Position numbers and translations under genes: made by a program. A model generated the notes under the pieces. The model ran no database searches. It had not been told where the DNA came from and saw only the letters and a program-made list of their open reading frames with translations. 64,000 bases of DNA from Chara braunii (Eukaryota; Streptophyta; Charophyceae; Charales; Characeae): positions 1,061,635-1,125,634 of the forward strand of contig BFEA01000495.1 in NCBI GenBank assembly GCA_003427395.1. The letters run 5' to 3'. Shown in pieces: positions 22,297-31,991 of the stretch; the stretch's first letter is position 1, and each line of letters begins with the position of its first letter.

Positions 22297-22966
22297 CCTC
22301 TTGCTTATCTTTTATCATCAGTCTTTTTACTGCAAGATCATTTGTATAGGGCTCGGTGGTCTGTGGACTGATTGGCTGCATTACTCTGACCATACTTCTT
22401 TAAACCATGGCTACCGCATTTGTCCACCTTTGAGGTGTCACGTTCATGTGGATCAATCCCTTAGGAGTGTGCATTGGACTTATTGGTCTATCGGCTGGAT
22501 AAACCGGAAACTGGTCGTAGCCAGAATAGAGGTCTATGAGTGAGATGATAGACCTCCCTGCACATGCCTCTGAAAGTTGATCAGCGTGAGGGAATCCTGC
22601 GTCCCTAACTGTCACAACATTCAATCTCTGCAAATCTTGCACCCATCTGAGCACCCCATTTGGTTTGATGAAGTAAAACCATGGCGAAGCATATGGTCTA
22701 CTAGAGAAACCTGCCACATGTGAGACAATCTTTCCATCGAGGTATTCAACCACCCTTCTCTGATCATCAGAATTCGGGTACTTGGCTCCTCTGATATTCC
22801 AAGACTGGTGCGGGACTGTATGGATCCGGATCATTCCTACCTTGTTCACATCTAAGCTCCCTCTCTGGTCATCATTAAAAGGATAGGCGCAGTGTTTCTC
22901 TTTCATCAAATCTATCATCAATGTCCTTTCTGACCTAGTTAGAAACCCGGGTTCCCCAATGATCAT
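22297..22966 (-). pseudogene. T1 reverse transcriptase fingers and palm
   Basis: This would copy element RNA into cDNA. The conserved blocks are SRPYASPWFYFIKPNG, LRWVQDLQRLN, the first catalytic Asp in SLIDLYSGYDQF, and GLIHMNVTPQRWTNAVAMV. A TAA stop follows at 22400-22402. In the same frame the catalytic box appears as PYTNDLAVK, where family members have Y-x-D-D; the first Asp is Asn. The enzyme is therefore inactive on two counts. Confidence 0.95.
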
Positions 22967-23348
22967 GTCCTTTTCCGTCCCTTCGTTGATACGACAAACT
23001 TCTTCCTTCCATTACTCTCTCATTTGCCTTATCAACTCTCTCTTTTGCTCTTAGTACACGCTTTCCTCGTGCGTTACTAATACTGGGACTGGACGACTCT
23101 TCTTGTCTACTGCCTTGTACCTCTTTTCTCCTCTTGCTTGAGCCCACCTCTAAAAAATATTGGCCGCTTGATTGAGCATATGACCCCTGCATTCGTACAT
23201 CTCGAGGGGGCGGTTTATATACTAAGTTTATCCTTCCTCCTTCAGGATACTCGTCCAATCTGTCAGCCAAGGCCAGAATGGCTTCTTGGTCTGACATCTC
23301 ATAGGCTGACACAATGCACATCGCTTGGTCTATGTTAGTCAAGCTCAA
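22935..23348 (-). pseudogene. T1 pol region between protease and RT
   Basis: A 137-aa frame (MSLTNIDQAMCIVSAYEMSD...) bridges protease and RT. It has acidic and basic halves and no recognisable motif. It overlaps the start of the RT frame by about 30 bases in another phase, reflecting a frameshift. Confidence 0.6.
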
Positions 23349-23398
23349 AACCAGTCCCTCATCCTCTTCACCCTCTTCATCCTCACCTGATCCCCACT

Positions 23399-23690
23399 CT
23401 AACTCTCTTCTCCTGTCCTCTGATTTTTCAAACGTATATGACCTTGCGTTGCGGTGATTTTTTTAACAGTGGGGACCCGTATTTTTACACGTGAGTACTT
23501 CGAAATTCCACATACCGGATCGCACAATATTACGAACATAGTCCCATCATGCTTATTCATGATGAGGGATTCTGGTCGCGGCAAAAAGGATTTTCCCAGC
23601 AATATGGAAGATCCAGACTCGGCATGATGTAGAAGCAGAAACGGACCTTAACCCGACCCACTTCTACGATAGCATTTGACGGGCATTGCA
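23399..23690 (-). pseudogene. T1 protease, C-terminal half only
   Basis: Two phases together give VEVGRVKVRFCFYIMP and then LLGKSFLPRPESLIMN, the flap-distal part of a retropepsin (the LLG-x-x-F signature). The catalytic Asp-Thr/Ser-Gly half is missing. The sequence changes abruptly to purine-rich DNA at about 23690, so the element is 5'-truncated here. Confidence 0.65.
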
Positions 23691-24230
23691 GCGGCCAAAA
23701 AGGGGAAAGCGGCGGCGAAAGCGACGGAATGAAAAAAAAAAAAAGGAAAAATGTGACCGTGGGAGTGAGTGTCGGCATGGGCGTGGGTGCATGGGTGCGT
23801 GGGTGTGGATAGTTGGTGTTGTGGCTGTCTGCGCTGCCCTGTTGCCTTTTGTCGCTAACACGACCAGAAAAAGTGGGATCGCGACAAAACCGAAAAAAGT
23901 TGCAGGTGACGCAAGCAGAAAAAAGTGGGAGTGCGACAAAAACGAAGAAAGAAAATACAGCGGGAAAGCAAAAAAAGAAAAGAAGCCACCGGGAAAGCGA
24001 AAAAAAAAAAAAAGCCGAGCAGCGGGAATGCGACAGACTGCCTGCACCGGAACTGACCCAACAAGACGCGGCGGACTGTCTGCATCGGAACTGACCAAAC
24101 GAAAAAAACAAAAAAGGGGGACAACGGCCTCTGAGCGGCCAAAAAGGGAAAGGCCGCGCCAAAAGGGACGGAACGAAAAAAAAAAAAAAGGAAAGACGGA
24201 CGCTGTAGTGGCCAAAAGGAAAAGAAAAAT
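23691..24230. repeat. Purine-rich foreign stretch
   Basis: The plus strand is strongly A/G-rich (repeats of GCGGCCAAAAAGGGGAAAG, GGGAAAGCGAAAAAA, and ACGGAACGAAAAA). It joins the truncated protease without LTR sequence. A second stretch of the same style lies at 25790-26040. No gene is supported. The long open frames are a by-product of composition. Confidence 0.7.
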
Positions 24231-24231
24231 C

Positions 24232-24608
24232 CAGCGGCCTAACTCAGTTGGTAATGCACGCAAGTGGTGTTCAGGAGGTTGTGGGTTCAATCCTCATTGG
24301 CCTGATGTACCTTCCGGGGCATGCTTGGCGCCTGCCACCTAGAGATAAACCACTGGATCCACCGATCGACATTGAGCAGAGTCTGCTGATGTTCATAGGG
24401 GAGGGGACCTGAGGGGAGGAACAGGGATTGGTCCTGTTGGCATGATCCCTGATGCTACCGGCTGTCCCCTAGCCGGTATCGCCCACCTGCAGGTCGGGAG
24501 CAACACCCGCATGTTCTCTCATGAACACAGTTCTGGCTACTATGGGGTTCCCCGTATGCCTACAATTAGGAGTAGCGGTAGGAAGGTAGTGTGAGGTGAA
24601 ATTGAGAG

Positions 24609-24640
<32 letters not shown>
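24232..24640 (+). mobile_element. tRNA-derived SINE-like element
   Basis: The head contains an A-box-like TAACTCAGTTGGTAATGCA (24240-24258) and a B-box-like GGGTTCAATCC (24283-24293), spaced as in a tRNA. A T-arm pairing (GTGGG/CTCAT with wobbles) and GGCC ends are also present. About 300 bp of body follows and it ends in a 32-base A run (24609-24640). That layout fits a SINE of about 410 bp. I found no clear target duplication. Confidence 0.55.
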
Positions 24641-24647
<7 letters not shown>

Positions 24648-25514
24648 CAAAACGCAGGGATTATGTTGGCGGGTTCTTTACTTTGCAGTACTTTGCAATT
24701 CCGAAAGGACAAAAAAACGGTTTTTTTTTTTTTTTAATGTTTCTAAATGCAAAACGGACGCCACACACAGTTTTACGCATTGCTAGTAGGTCCCGCAACC
24801 GTCACACCACTCCACATACATCGTTAGTGGGATCTCCCTCTAGGCCCCTGGTCACCTGTGGATATATCTAAAGACTGTTGCCCTTTTTAAAAAAATAAAA
24901 AAAAATAGGGGGAACCGGTAGCACAGGACCACAGGTCCATGAGGGCTACCGGTAGTACAGTGGGGGGAGCTGGCAGAGTGGCAAAATTTGAAATTTGCAT
25001 TGAATTACCCCCGCGATTTATTTCGCGGTTGAAATGATTTTTCTTATTTTGTTTAATATTATTCCTGTAAAGATCACGACCAAATCTATAGACCCTCAAA
25101 GTTTCAAAGTTGTTGGGCCATCCTTCTGATTGCAAAAAATCGCGAACGTTGTTTTTTTTTTCCCATTGGCCCATACGTGGTAGAGTTACTGTAGCAAAAA
25201 AAGAAAATGTGACAAAACAGCGCGACATTTACTTCACCGTTAATTTTTTTTTATTTTTTTTTTCTGATATGTTTCCTGGAAAGATCACGGCCGAATCTAC
25301 AGGATATCAAATTTTCATATTTGTTTGCCACGTTTTCTGAGCGTGAAAAATTGTCAAACTTCACGCTTGAAAATGCTTAGCCCGAACCCGCCTGCGCGAC
25401 GTTAGGGTTCGGACACACAGGCACATCCTGACGTGCCAGCAGCCTGACGTCGGATACACTTCAAAAGACAGCAGTCCCCCAAAACAGACAGGGACCCATT
25501 CCACCATAGTGGTT

Positions 25515-25582
25515 ATACCATCGGGCAATTGGGTATTTCAAAATTTGTGCGTGGGTTCAAACCCCAACCCAACCATTGTGAA
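25515..25582 (+). pseudogene. tRNA-like sequence
   Basis: TAGTGGTTATACC (A-box-like) is followed 40 bases on by GGGTTCAAACCCC (B-box-like T arm). It directly precedes the TG/GGGT repeat, so it may be the head of a second truncated SINE. The anticodon arm does not fold well. Confidence 0.45.
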
Positions 25583-25614
25583 CAAACTTCAAATACTGTA
25601 TATACTAATACTAA

Positions 25615-25760
25615 TGTGTGTGTGTGTGTCTGTGTGTGCGTGCATGCGTGGGTGGGTGGGTGTGTGTGTGGGTGGGTCGGTGTGTGTGTGCGTGGGTGGG
25701 TGGGTGGGTGGGTGTGTGCGTGCGTGCGTGGGTGGGTGAGTGGGTGTGTGGCTGCTGCCG
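25615..25760 (+). repeat. TG/GGGT repeat with a G-quadruplex motif
   Basis: A long GT-rich repeat contains five GGG runs with single-T spacers at 25694-25712, an ideal parallel quadruplex motif. The 26287 edge of the broken 5' LTR is about 570 bp away. Confidence 0.85.
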
Positions 25761-25789
25761 GTCGGGCCTCCTTGCTTTTGTCGTCGTCG

Positions 25790-26040
25790 AAACAGGAACC
25801 AATCGACAACGGGAAAAGGCAAATCAGAGGAATGCGACGGAAAAGGGGAGAACACGACAGAAAAAGAAAGAAAAAAAAAAGGAACCAACCAACGACGGAA
25901 AAAGGGAAATTAGAGGAATGCGACGGAGGGGGGAGCACGACAGAAGATTGCAACGGGAAAAGGAAAAAAACAAAAGGGAACCAACCGACGATGGCAAAAA
26001 AAAAAAAAAAAAACCTGCAAATGAATTACAAAAAAAAGGG
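25790..26040. repeat. Purine-rich repeat stretch
   Basis: Three imperfect units contain AACCAACCGACGA-type spacers, GGGAAA and GAATGCGACGGA. They are similar in style to 23691-24230. Beyond it, 26041-26286 is GC-rich, with no gene supported. Confidence 0.6.
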
Positions 26041-26308
26041 GCAGCGGCTATCCGATGGCGGCCGCTTCGATATATTCCCTCGAATCAACGCCCGCCGCCG
26101 CCCGGCCCGACGGGCGCGCTCGCTCGTTTTTTGGCGCGCTGTGAACAATTCGGTACGCGCGCCCCTCTGCACGCCGCCCCTCCCTCAATCGCCTTCATCC
26201 ACTGGCCCGAATCAAAACTTCAGCCCGATTCCGACGCGCAGCGGACACAACCTTCCCCCGCGGGCCGCTCGCGCTTAAGGGGTAGGATAATAATAAATAA
26301 TAATAATG

Positions 26309-26362
<54 letters not shown>

Positions 26363-26943
26363 GGCAAGGAAGATGAGCAGTAGCGAACTTTAGCAATCGA
26401 ACAGCATCATGTATACAAAACCAGATAGTCGTGACCTTCCACCAACAGTAGAATTACATCACAAGTTTCATGAAATAAGAAGACACCAAGAACTCATAAT
26501 TGACAATGCTGGTAAGGTCTCATCATCATTATCAGTGAAGAACCAACGTTGATATCCTATCTGGCGCTCAGCGCCCAGACTACGGATGACAGATCCTATC
26601 TAGCCTAGACTACAATGCAGAATGATGATGACAACAACTTTTCCGAAGTACGACCATTCAGCAACCAATGTGGCACTCTTCCAGCACAAGGTATGTCTCT
26701 CACCTTACTCACAACCTCGTTCCCCAACACACAGATGCCACTTGCACCCAAGGACCACCTTGCGCCCCATCCAGCATATCGCAGGGCCGTTCGGTTCCTA
26801 ACACACAGATGTCACTTGCACCCAAGGACCACCTCCTCCATCGTGTTCGTAGAAAGTGCGCTTTACTAGAGAATGCTCTCCTTGCCAATCACAATTGTCT
26901 ACGACCATGATCTCGACGATCCCCATGTCCTTCGTTTACTCGC

Positions 26944-26978
<35 letters not shown>

Positions 26979-27036
26979 CGTTGGCATAAGCATTGACATC
27001 ATCATCGTTCGACTTCATCATTGTGTACAACCATGA

Positions 27037-27356
27037 NNNNNNNNNNNNNNNNNNNNNNNNNNNNNNNNNNNNNNNNNNNNNNNNNNNNNNNNNNNNNNNN
27101 NNNNNNNNNNNNNNNNNNNNNNNNNNNNNNNNNNNNNNNNNNNNNNNNNNNNNNNNNNNNNNNNNNNNNNNNNNNNNNNNNNNNNNNNNNNNNNNNNNNN
27201 NNNNNNNNNNNNNNNNNNNNNNNNNNNNNNNNNNNNNNNNNNNNNNNNNNNNNNNNNNNNNNNNNNNNNNNNNNNNNNNNNNNNNNNNNNNNNNNNNNNN
27301 NNNNNNNNNNNNNNNNNNNNNNNNNNNNNNNNNNNNNNNNNNNNNNNNNNNNNNNN
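27037..27356. other. Assembly gap (320 N)
   Basis: 320 undetermined bases follow a CAT microsatellite. The corresponding part of the other LTR is about 13437-13638, roughly 200 bp, so the gap length may be nominal. Confidence 0.99.
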
Positions 27357-27581
27357 ACGACGCTAACCATAGTCATAATCATATCCTATAATCATTCATG
27401 ATGTTGTTTTGCATCTGCATGTTTTATTTTCTGGGACCGATCGCCGACATCATTTCTCTCTCACTTACCCACACATTCATACACATATGTGTAGTAGTGA
27501 TGTGAATATCCTAGCTCTAGTGATAGATTCATTTGATTTTGCTCATTCTGTAGGTGAGACTAACATAAATTTCGTTGCGCG

Positions 27582-27637
<56 letters not shown>

Positions 27638-29361
27638 ACACACACACTCAAAACACAAATGGCCATCCCGCGGGCAAGTAGTGATGAAGCATATTTCCAC
27701 GTCGTGGCGGGAGATTCTTTCGATTTTACTCTTCCTTTCAGCGAAAGTACTACGAGGTCATTCGTGAGATTAGAACTTACCGACTTTCTCCCCTGCCCTC
27801 TTTTCTTCGTTGTCGTCGTTGGGATAGTCAACTAGATGTACGGACAGTGTTGTCGATTGTCTCGCATATCGGCTCGCTTTACCTTCACTGAAAATCACCT
27901 TGAGGCATGCGCAGAGCGTAGCTCGTAACTCAAGCTCTGAACATCGCCACCCCAGGACCTGCAATGTGTACGTATCCTTCTCTTTCCCCCCGCTCCTTCT
28001 CCCCTTCCTTCGTCCTTTTCTTCTTCTCCCTCCCCCTCTCCCTCTCTGTCCTTCTTCTCTTTCTTTCCCCTGTACTTCATTTTTACATTCCCATCCGTAC
28101 TTTTTGATTAAGCGTTGTCTTCTCCCCGTTTGTGCTCATGTTCGCCTGCGCTTTTTCGCTCGCTTGTGCCTGCGAAATCGTTCGCTCGCTATCTTTTTTG
28201 TGTTTTTACGTCACTCGCTTCAAGCACTCGCAAGCACGCAATCGCGTCCGCTAGCTTGCTGCATGCCTCGTTGATTACCGCTTGCTCAATGATGCGTAAG
28301 TCCACAAGCATTCACCTCATTTGCTTCGATTGCGCTCACTTGCGGCATGCTGGCTTGCTCGCCCGAACTCGTGCGTCCTTATGTGTGGTTGTCTCGTGCT
28401 CTTCTCTTGCCTGTGTGAGGCAAAACCCCCGTGCCCATTTTCCTCGGATCTGCCAGTCCGTTGATAGGTCCGTGGAGTTACTTCCGAGCGCTCCGTAGTT
28501 CGTGGTTGGCAGTGATAATCTTTCCTACGTACCTATTGCCTTTCCACGGAAAGATGCAAAGTCGTAGTCTAGAATCTGTACGAGAAACTGAAAAGAACCA
28601 AGGATATATATAAAAAAAAAATCAGAAAAAAATAATAAATCTAACTTAACTAACTCTAACGCGCCCCACGCGGGCAACTGTCAAGCCCTTGCCTCAGGAA
28701 GGGAGCCGAAATTCGTAGTCCTAGCTGCTTTCCCTCAGATCTACTGGTCGCGGGTTCAAGTCCCGCCTGATCAGAAGCGGAACAAAACAGGGCCTACCGT
28801 GATCCTTTAAAAAAAAAGCCTTGCCCAGAGGTACGACGGACTCGATCCCTGTACCTCTGGCCTTCGATCCTCACCGGTACCTACCGGGCTAGTTTTTAGT
28901 TCGGTTAGAATTAGAACTGCCCACCTATAAGTAGAGCACAATGGCGGGCTTAACTGATATAACAGGCTCACGGCTTAGCTCCTTCTCCGGTCAGCTAGGG
29001 CCAAACGTCGGTCGTCTTTTCTTATCACAACAGGGAACGTGTTTTTCCTGAATTTGCCTTGGTCGCATGATCGGGGTTTTATACATATTAACCTGATTTG
29101 TCGGTTCTCTCATCCCGAATGGTCTGATGTCCCAGGACTCATTCTAGTCTATTTTCGCCTGACCTCCTGAACTTATGACGCGATCGCATCATCCAGTGCT
29201 AACTGTTTTGTAATACGGATCATATGATATCCTGACAGTCTTGACCTTTATGGTCAAGAAACTTAATTTCAGGTGTTATGCCAATGTATCTTTCACTCCT
29301 TACTTCAGACCCTCCCTGCCATGGTGACGACCGTCGATACTGTATCGAATGCGAAATCGTG

Positions 29362-29395
29362 AGCAAATACCCTTGTAAGGGTGTTCGCTCCGACA
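29362..29395 (-). repeat. Sense-5' terminal hairpin of the T1 5' LTR
   Basis: The same structure as at 15624-15663: TGTCG, then GAGCGAA against TTTGCTC around an inner ACCCTT/AAGGGT. One outer pair has decayed. Confidence 0.75.
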
Positions 29396-29399
29396 ACGT
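29396..29399. repeat. T1 target-site duplication, right copy (ACGT)
   Basis: It directly follows the CGACA end of T1. It matches 5538-5541 and the uninterrupted site in the related solo LTR. Confidence 0.9.
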
Positions 29400-29439
29400 G
29401 CTAGAGCTATAGGAGTTAGATTCAAATCCCTGCATTTTC

Positions 29440-30260
29440 TTAGTTAAGTTTTTTTACTTAGGGCAATTTCTGCATTTTCTAGGATCTTTTATGTGTACTT
29501 GGTCTTGTATAAATCTTGGTAAGCCACTTTTTCTACTGGAAGTGCTGCCGAAATTTCTACAAAATCAAGGAGTAGTCATTTTGTCTTTTTAAGGGTCCAA
29601 CTTTTTCCGACTTTTCGCTTAGTAAAAATTTGGGAGACCTTATTTTTCTAAAGTCAGTGCTGCCTAAATTTTTGCTAATTCAGGGAGTTAGACAAAATTA
29701 GACCTTGAGAAGTCAAAGTCATTTTAGATTATGAACTTAGGTCGGTATAAATCTTTGAATAACACCTTCTCTANGAGAAGCGCTGCCGAAATTTCTACAA
29801 ATCTAATTGCTGCCTAAATTTTTGCTAATTCAGGGAGTTAGACAAAATTAGACCTTGAGAAGTCAAAGTCATTTTAGATTATGAACTTAGGTCGGTATAA
29901 ATCTTTGAATAACACCTTCTCTACGAGAAGCGCTGTCGAAATTTCTACAAATCTAATTTTTGACTTAATTGATCTCAGGTTTTGTTTATGAGTTCATATT
30001 TGACTTAGTAAAAATTTGGAAACGCGTCCTTTCTAAAGGAAGTGCTTCCTTAATTTTTACTAATTCAGGGAGTTGGACAAATTTTTACTTTCCAGAATTA
30101 GAGATTGATTTTGTTTTTATATTTGAGTTAGTATAAATTATGCGAAGGCAGTTTTCCTTCGGGAAGCGCTGCAAAAAAAATTTTAGTTTAGAGGAGTTAG
30201 ATTATATTTTGACAGGTGACAATTCTGACAATCCACTTTGTATAGAGGAAATTTTGCCAA
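29440..30260 (+). repeat. Hairpin plus GCGCTGCC-box array (H4)
   Basis: At least six units of a short hairpin followed by a box of the form GCGCTGCCGAAATTTCTAC. The hairpins differ: CTTCTC/GAGAAG around 29768 and 29918, CCTTT/AAGG near 30033, TCC/GGA around TTCG near 30155. The box varies (GTGCTGCC, GCGCTGTC, GTGCTTCC) but keeps its position just after the hairpin. The inverted relative is at 38100-38440. Confidence 0.75.
29661..29960 (+). repeat. 150-bp tandem duplication
   Basis: 29661-29810 and 29811-29960 are almost identical, far more so than the other units of the array. The first copy contains a single N (29774). This may be a recent duplication or an assembly join. Confidence 0.85.
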
Positions 30261-31649
30261 AAGTCTACATTTTCATTAGGCACTGACTTAGGGGTAGACT
30301 CGGGATTAATTAAGTAAAGTGATTCTTGATGAAATTATGATATGGAGATTACTCTCGATTTGGACTCATAGATTTAGCTTGGGATTGACCTGTCTTGCGT
30401 TACAGGTCCTCTTGAACTTTTGATTCGAAATCAGGACTAGATTCAGCTTGATCCTACAAGGATCACCTTCTGTTATCGCTGATAAGAAGTTGGTTGCCGA
30501 TTCGTCCGTCTACGACTCAACTCCAATTTCTCCTCAATATTCAACCTAAAAGACGTTAACCCTGGTAATTTTAATTGTTTTATTAAATTTTTCACCCGTA
30601 CTTTTATTAAATGGTCATTTAACAAAGGTGCTGAGTATTTAATTATGGTTGGCTGGACAAGGGTTGAGGCTTGCATGACTAAAGCGAGGGGTATGAATAT
30701 AGAGGTTGGTTGAAGTTAACTCCGTGTAGTGCGTGGACTTTTGGTTGGCACTTTGATGTGATTGCAGGTATGTACTGTAGTTCGGATTTGGGATTGACTG
30801 CTTGCGATCACACACATATGTATGGCTGTGAGGAGTCTCATTGTGATTGTGAGAAGTGATCGTCACATACTTATTTCCTCTTATACATATATACATATGT
30901 ACCTATGTTGGGTGTTCGCGTGACCTTAGAGGGCCCACACTTAAAGGTTAAAAAGGGGTTAAGATCGAGAATAGAAAGAAAACCTCTTGTTATTGTTGAA
31001 TGCTTCTTAAAAGATTTCTTAGTCGAGCGTTGGTTCTGGGCCCGGATTCGAGGTCCTTGTCCAGAACATCCCAGGCCCTAGACTCTGCATGGAAGAAGTC
31101 CCCCCCCGCGCAGAGTCTACCTGCCTTGCCTACGGAGACACCCAGCCTAAAGGGCGGAGGTGTTGCGGCAGCCGCACAACTATTCCTTCAGTCGAGCAAT
31201 ATCGTGAAAAGGCAAACCTTCACAATACTTCAAGTTTGACACTTGAGTGTCATAAGCGGTACTCGGATCCACGAGGGACCGCTTGATTATGGGCACTACA
31301 TAGTACGTCATCATTGCGACTACTAGCGTATTCATGCATTGCTAGTCAAGATGAGTTAACCCTACGTCCGCACGGTTTTATACAAAGTTCGCGCGTGACT
31401 CCTACTCAATTTCCGCATTGGAAAGTTATGGGATGACTACTAAGGGACTAGGAGCGTTGCCACGTTGTTTGTTATGTGTCATTCTGTATTTGTATATGTA
31501 CGTATGTGGGTATGGGTGTTATATTTTTATGTTCTTTATATTGGTGTGCGCGTGGCATGTGGGATGTGTCCTAGTCGACCGGCGACGAGTCGCGCTTGGG
31601 ACCTCAGCCCCCCAAGATGCCGACTCGCGTGCGGGTTCTATAGAGGCGT

Positions 31650-31991
31650 AATACCGCGCGTACCCCCTATGCTATAGTGAATGAGAAACGCCCTCGGCTG
31701 GTCCACCTCTATGATTGCAACTGATTAGCTTTCGTGCTGTGGATTGGTAGCTCGATGGGGATACGCCCACCGAAGGGGGGTGACAGCTCCCGCAAGGTGG
31801 AGGTAAGTCATACCTTGCGTAGGCCCTATCCTGTCGTAGGGGCTCGCGAGAGGTATGGCTGGCGCACTCGACCGGAGCGGTTTGCGAAAGCTCCATGTAC
31901 ATTCACAACGAGGATCTAGACCAAATCCTGCGTGACTCGACCGGGAGGGTCCCCCGCTGCCTTGTGCGGTGTCGGACCGATGCGCTCGACA
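31650..31991 (+). repeat. Conserved LTR terminal block, L1 copy
   Basis: Reverse-complement counterpart of 36350-36700, including GAGGTAAGTC, TACGCCCACC and the CGACA end. See the T1 copy at 5542-5860. Confidence 0.8.

Larger units (their letters stand above)
5542..29395 (-). mobile_element. T1: nested Ty3/gypsy LTR retrotransposon (23.85 kb)
   Basis: The element begins (sense, minus) with TGTCGGAGCGAACACCC at 29395 and ends CGACA at 5542, flanked by ACGT duplications. It lies inside the L1 LTR. The internal region (15664 to about 26286) carries minus-strand protease, reverse transcriptase, RNase H and integrase remains, then a gag-like region. The two LTRs are unequal: the 3' LTR is 10.1 kb and the 5' LTR is about 3.1 kb, aligned only to the part of the 3' LTR between 11620 and 15663. 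No primer-binding site was found, and 23691-26286 looks foreign. The element is dead: there are many stops and frameshifts. Confidence 0.85.
26287..29395 (-). mobile_element. T1 5' LTR, truncated
   Basis: From 26364 to 29395 the sequence follows 11626-15663 of the 3' LTR in the same orientation. It lacks the stretch corresponding to about 12060-13235, and part is hidden by the gap at 27037-27356. The remainder of the LTR (corresponding to 5542-11500), and any primer-binding site, are gone. A (TAA)n run marks the break. Confidence 0.8.
29400..31991 (+). mobile_element. L1 3' LTR, second part
   Basis: This part resumes the LTR split at 5541 and is homologous along its length to the reverse complement of 36350-38556. 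Examples are the TGATCCTACAAGGATCA-like hairpin near 30450 with 37880, and GCACTACATAGTA near 31293 with 37040. It ends GCGCTCGACA at 31991. The flanking TCAT does not match the left flank, as expected if this is a 3' LTR whose partner lies outside the window. Confidence 0.8.

Noticed and set aside
23557-24342. Frames of about 200 aa on both strands
   Set aside because: Purine-rich low-complexity DNA. The only true coding remnant here is the protease C-terminus below 23690.
25513-26376. Frames of 146-252 aa
   Set aside because: They translate the TG/GGGT and purine repeats; composition is low-complexity and there is no homology signal.
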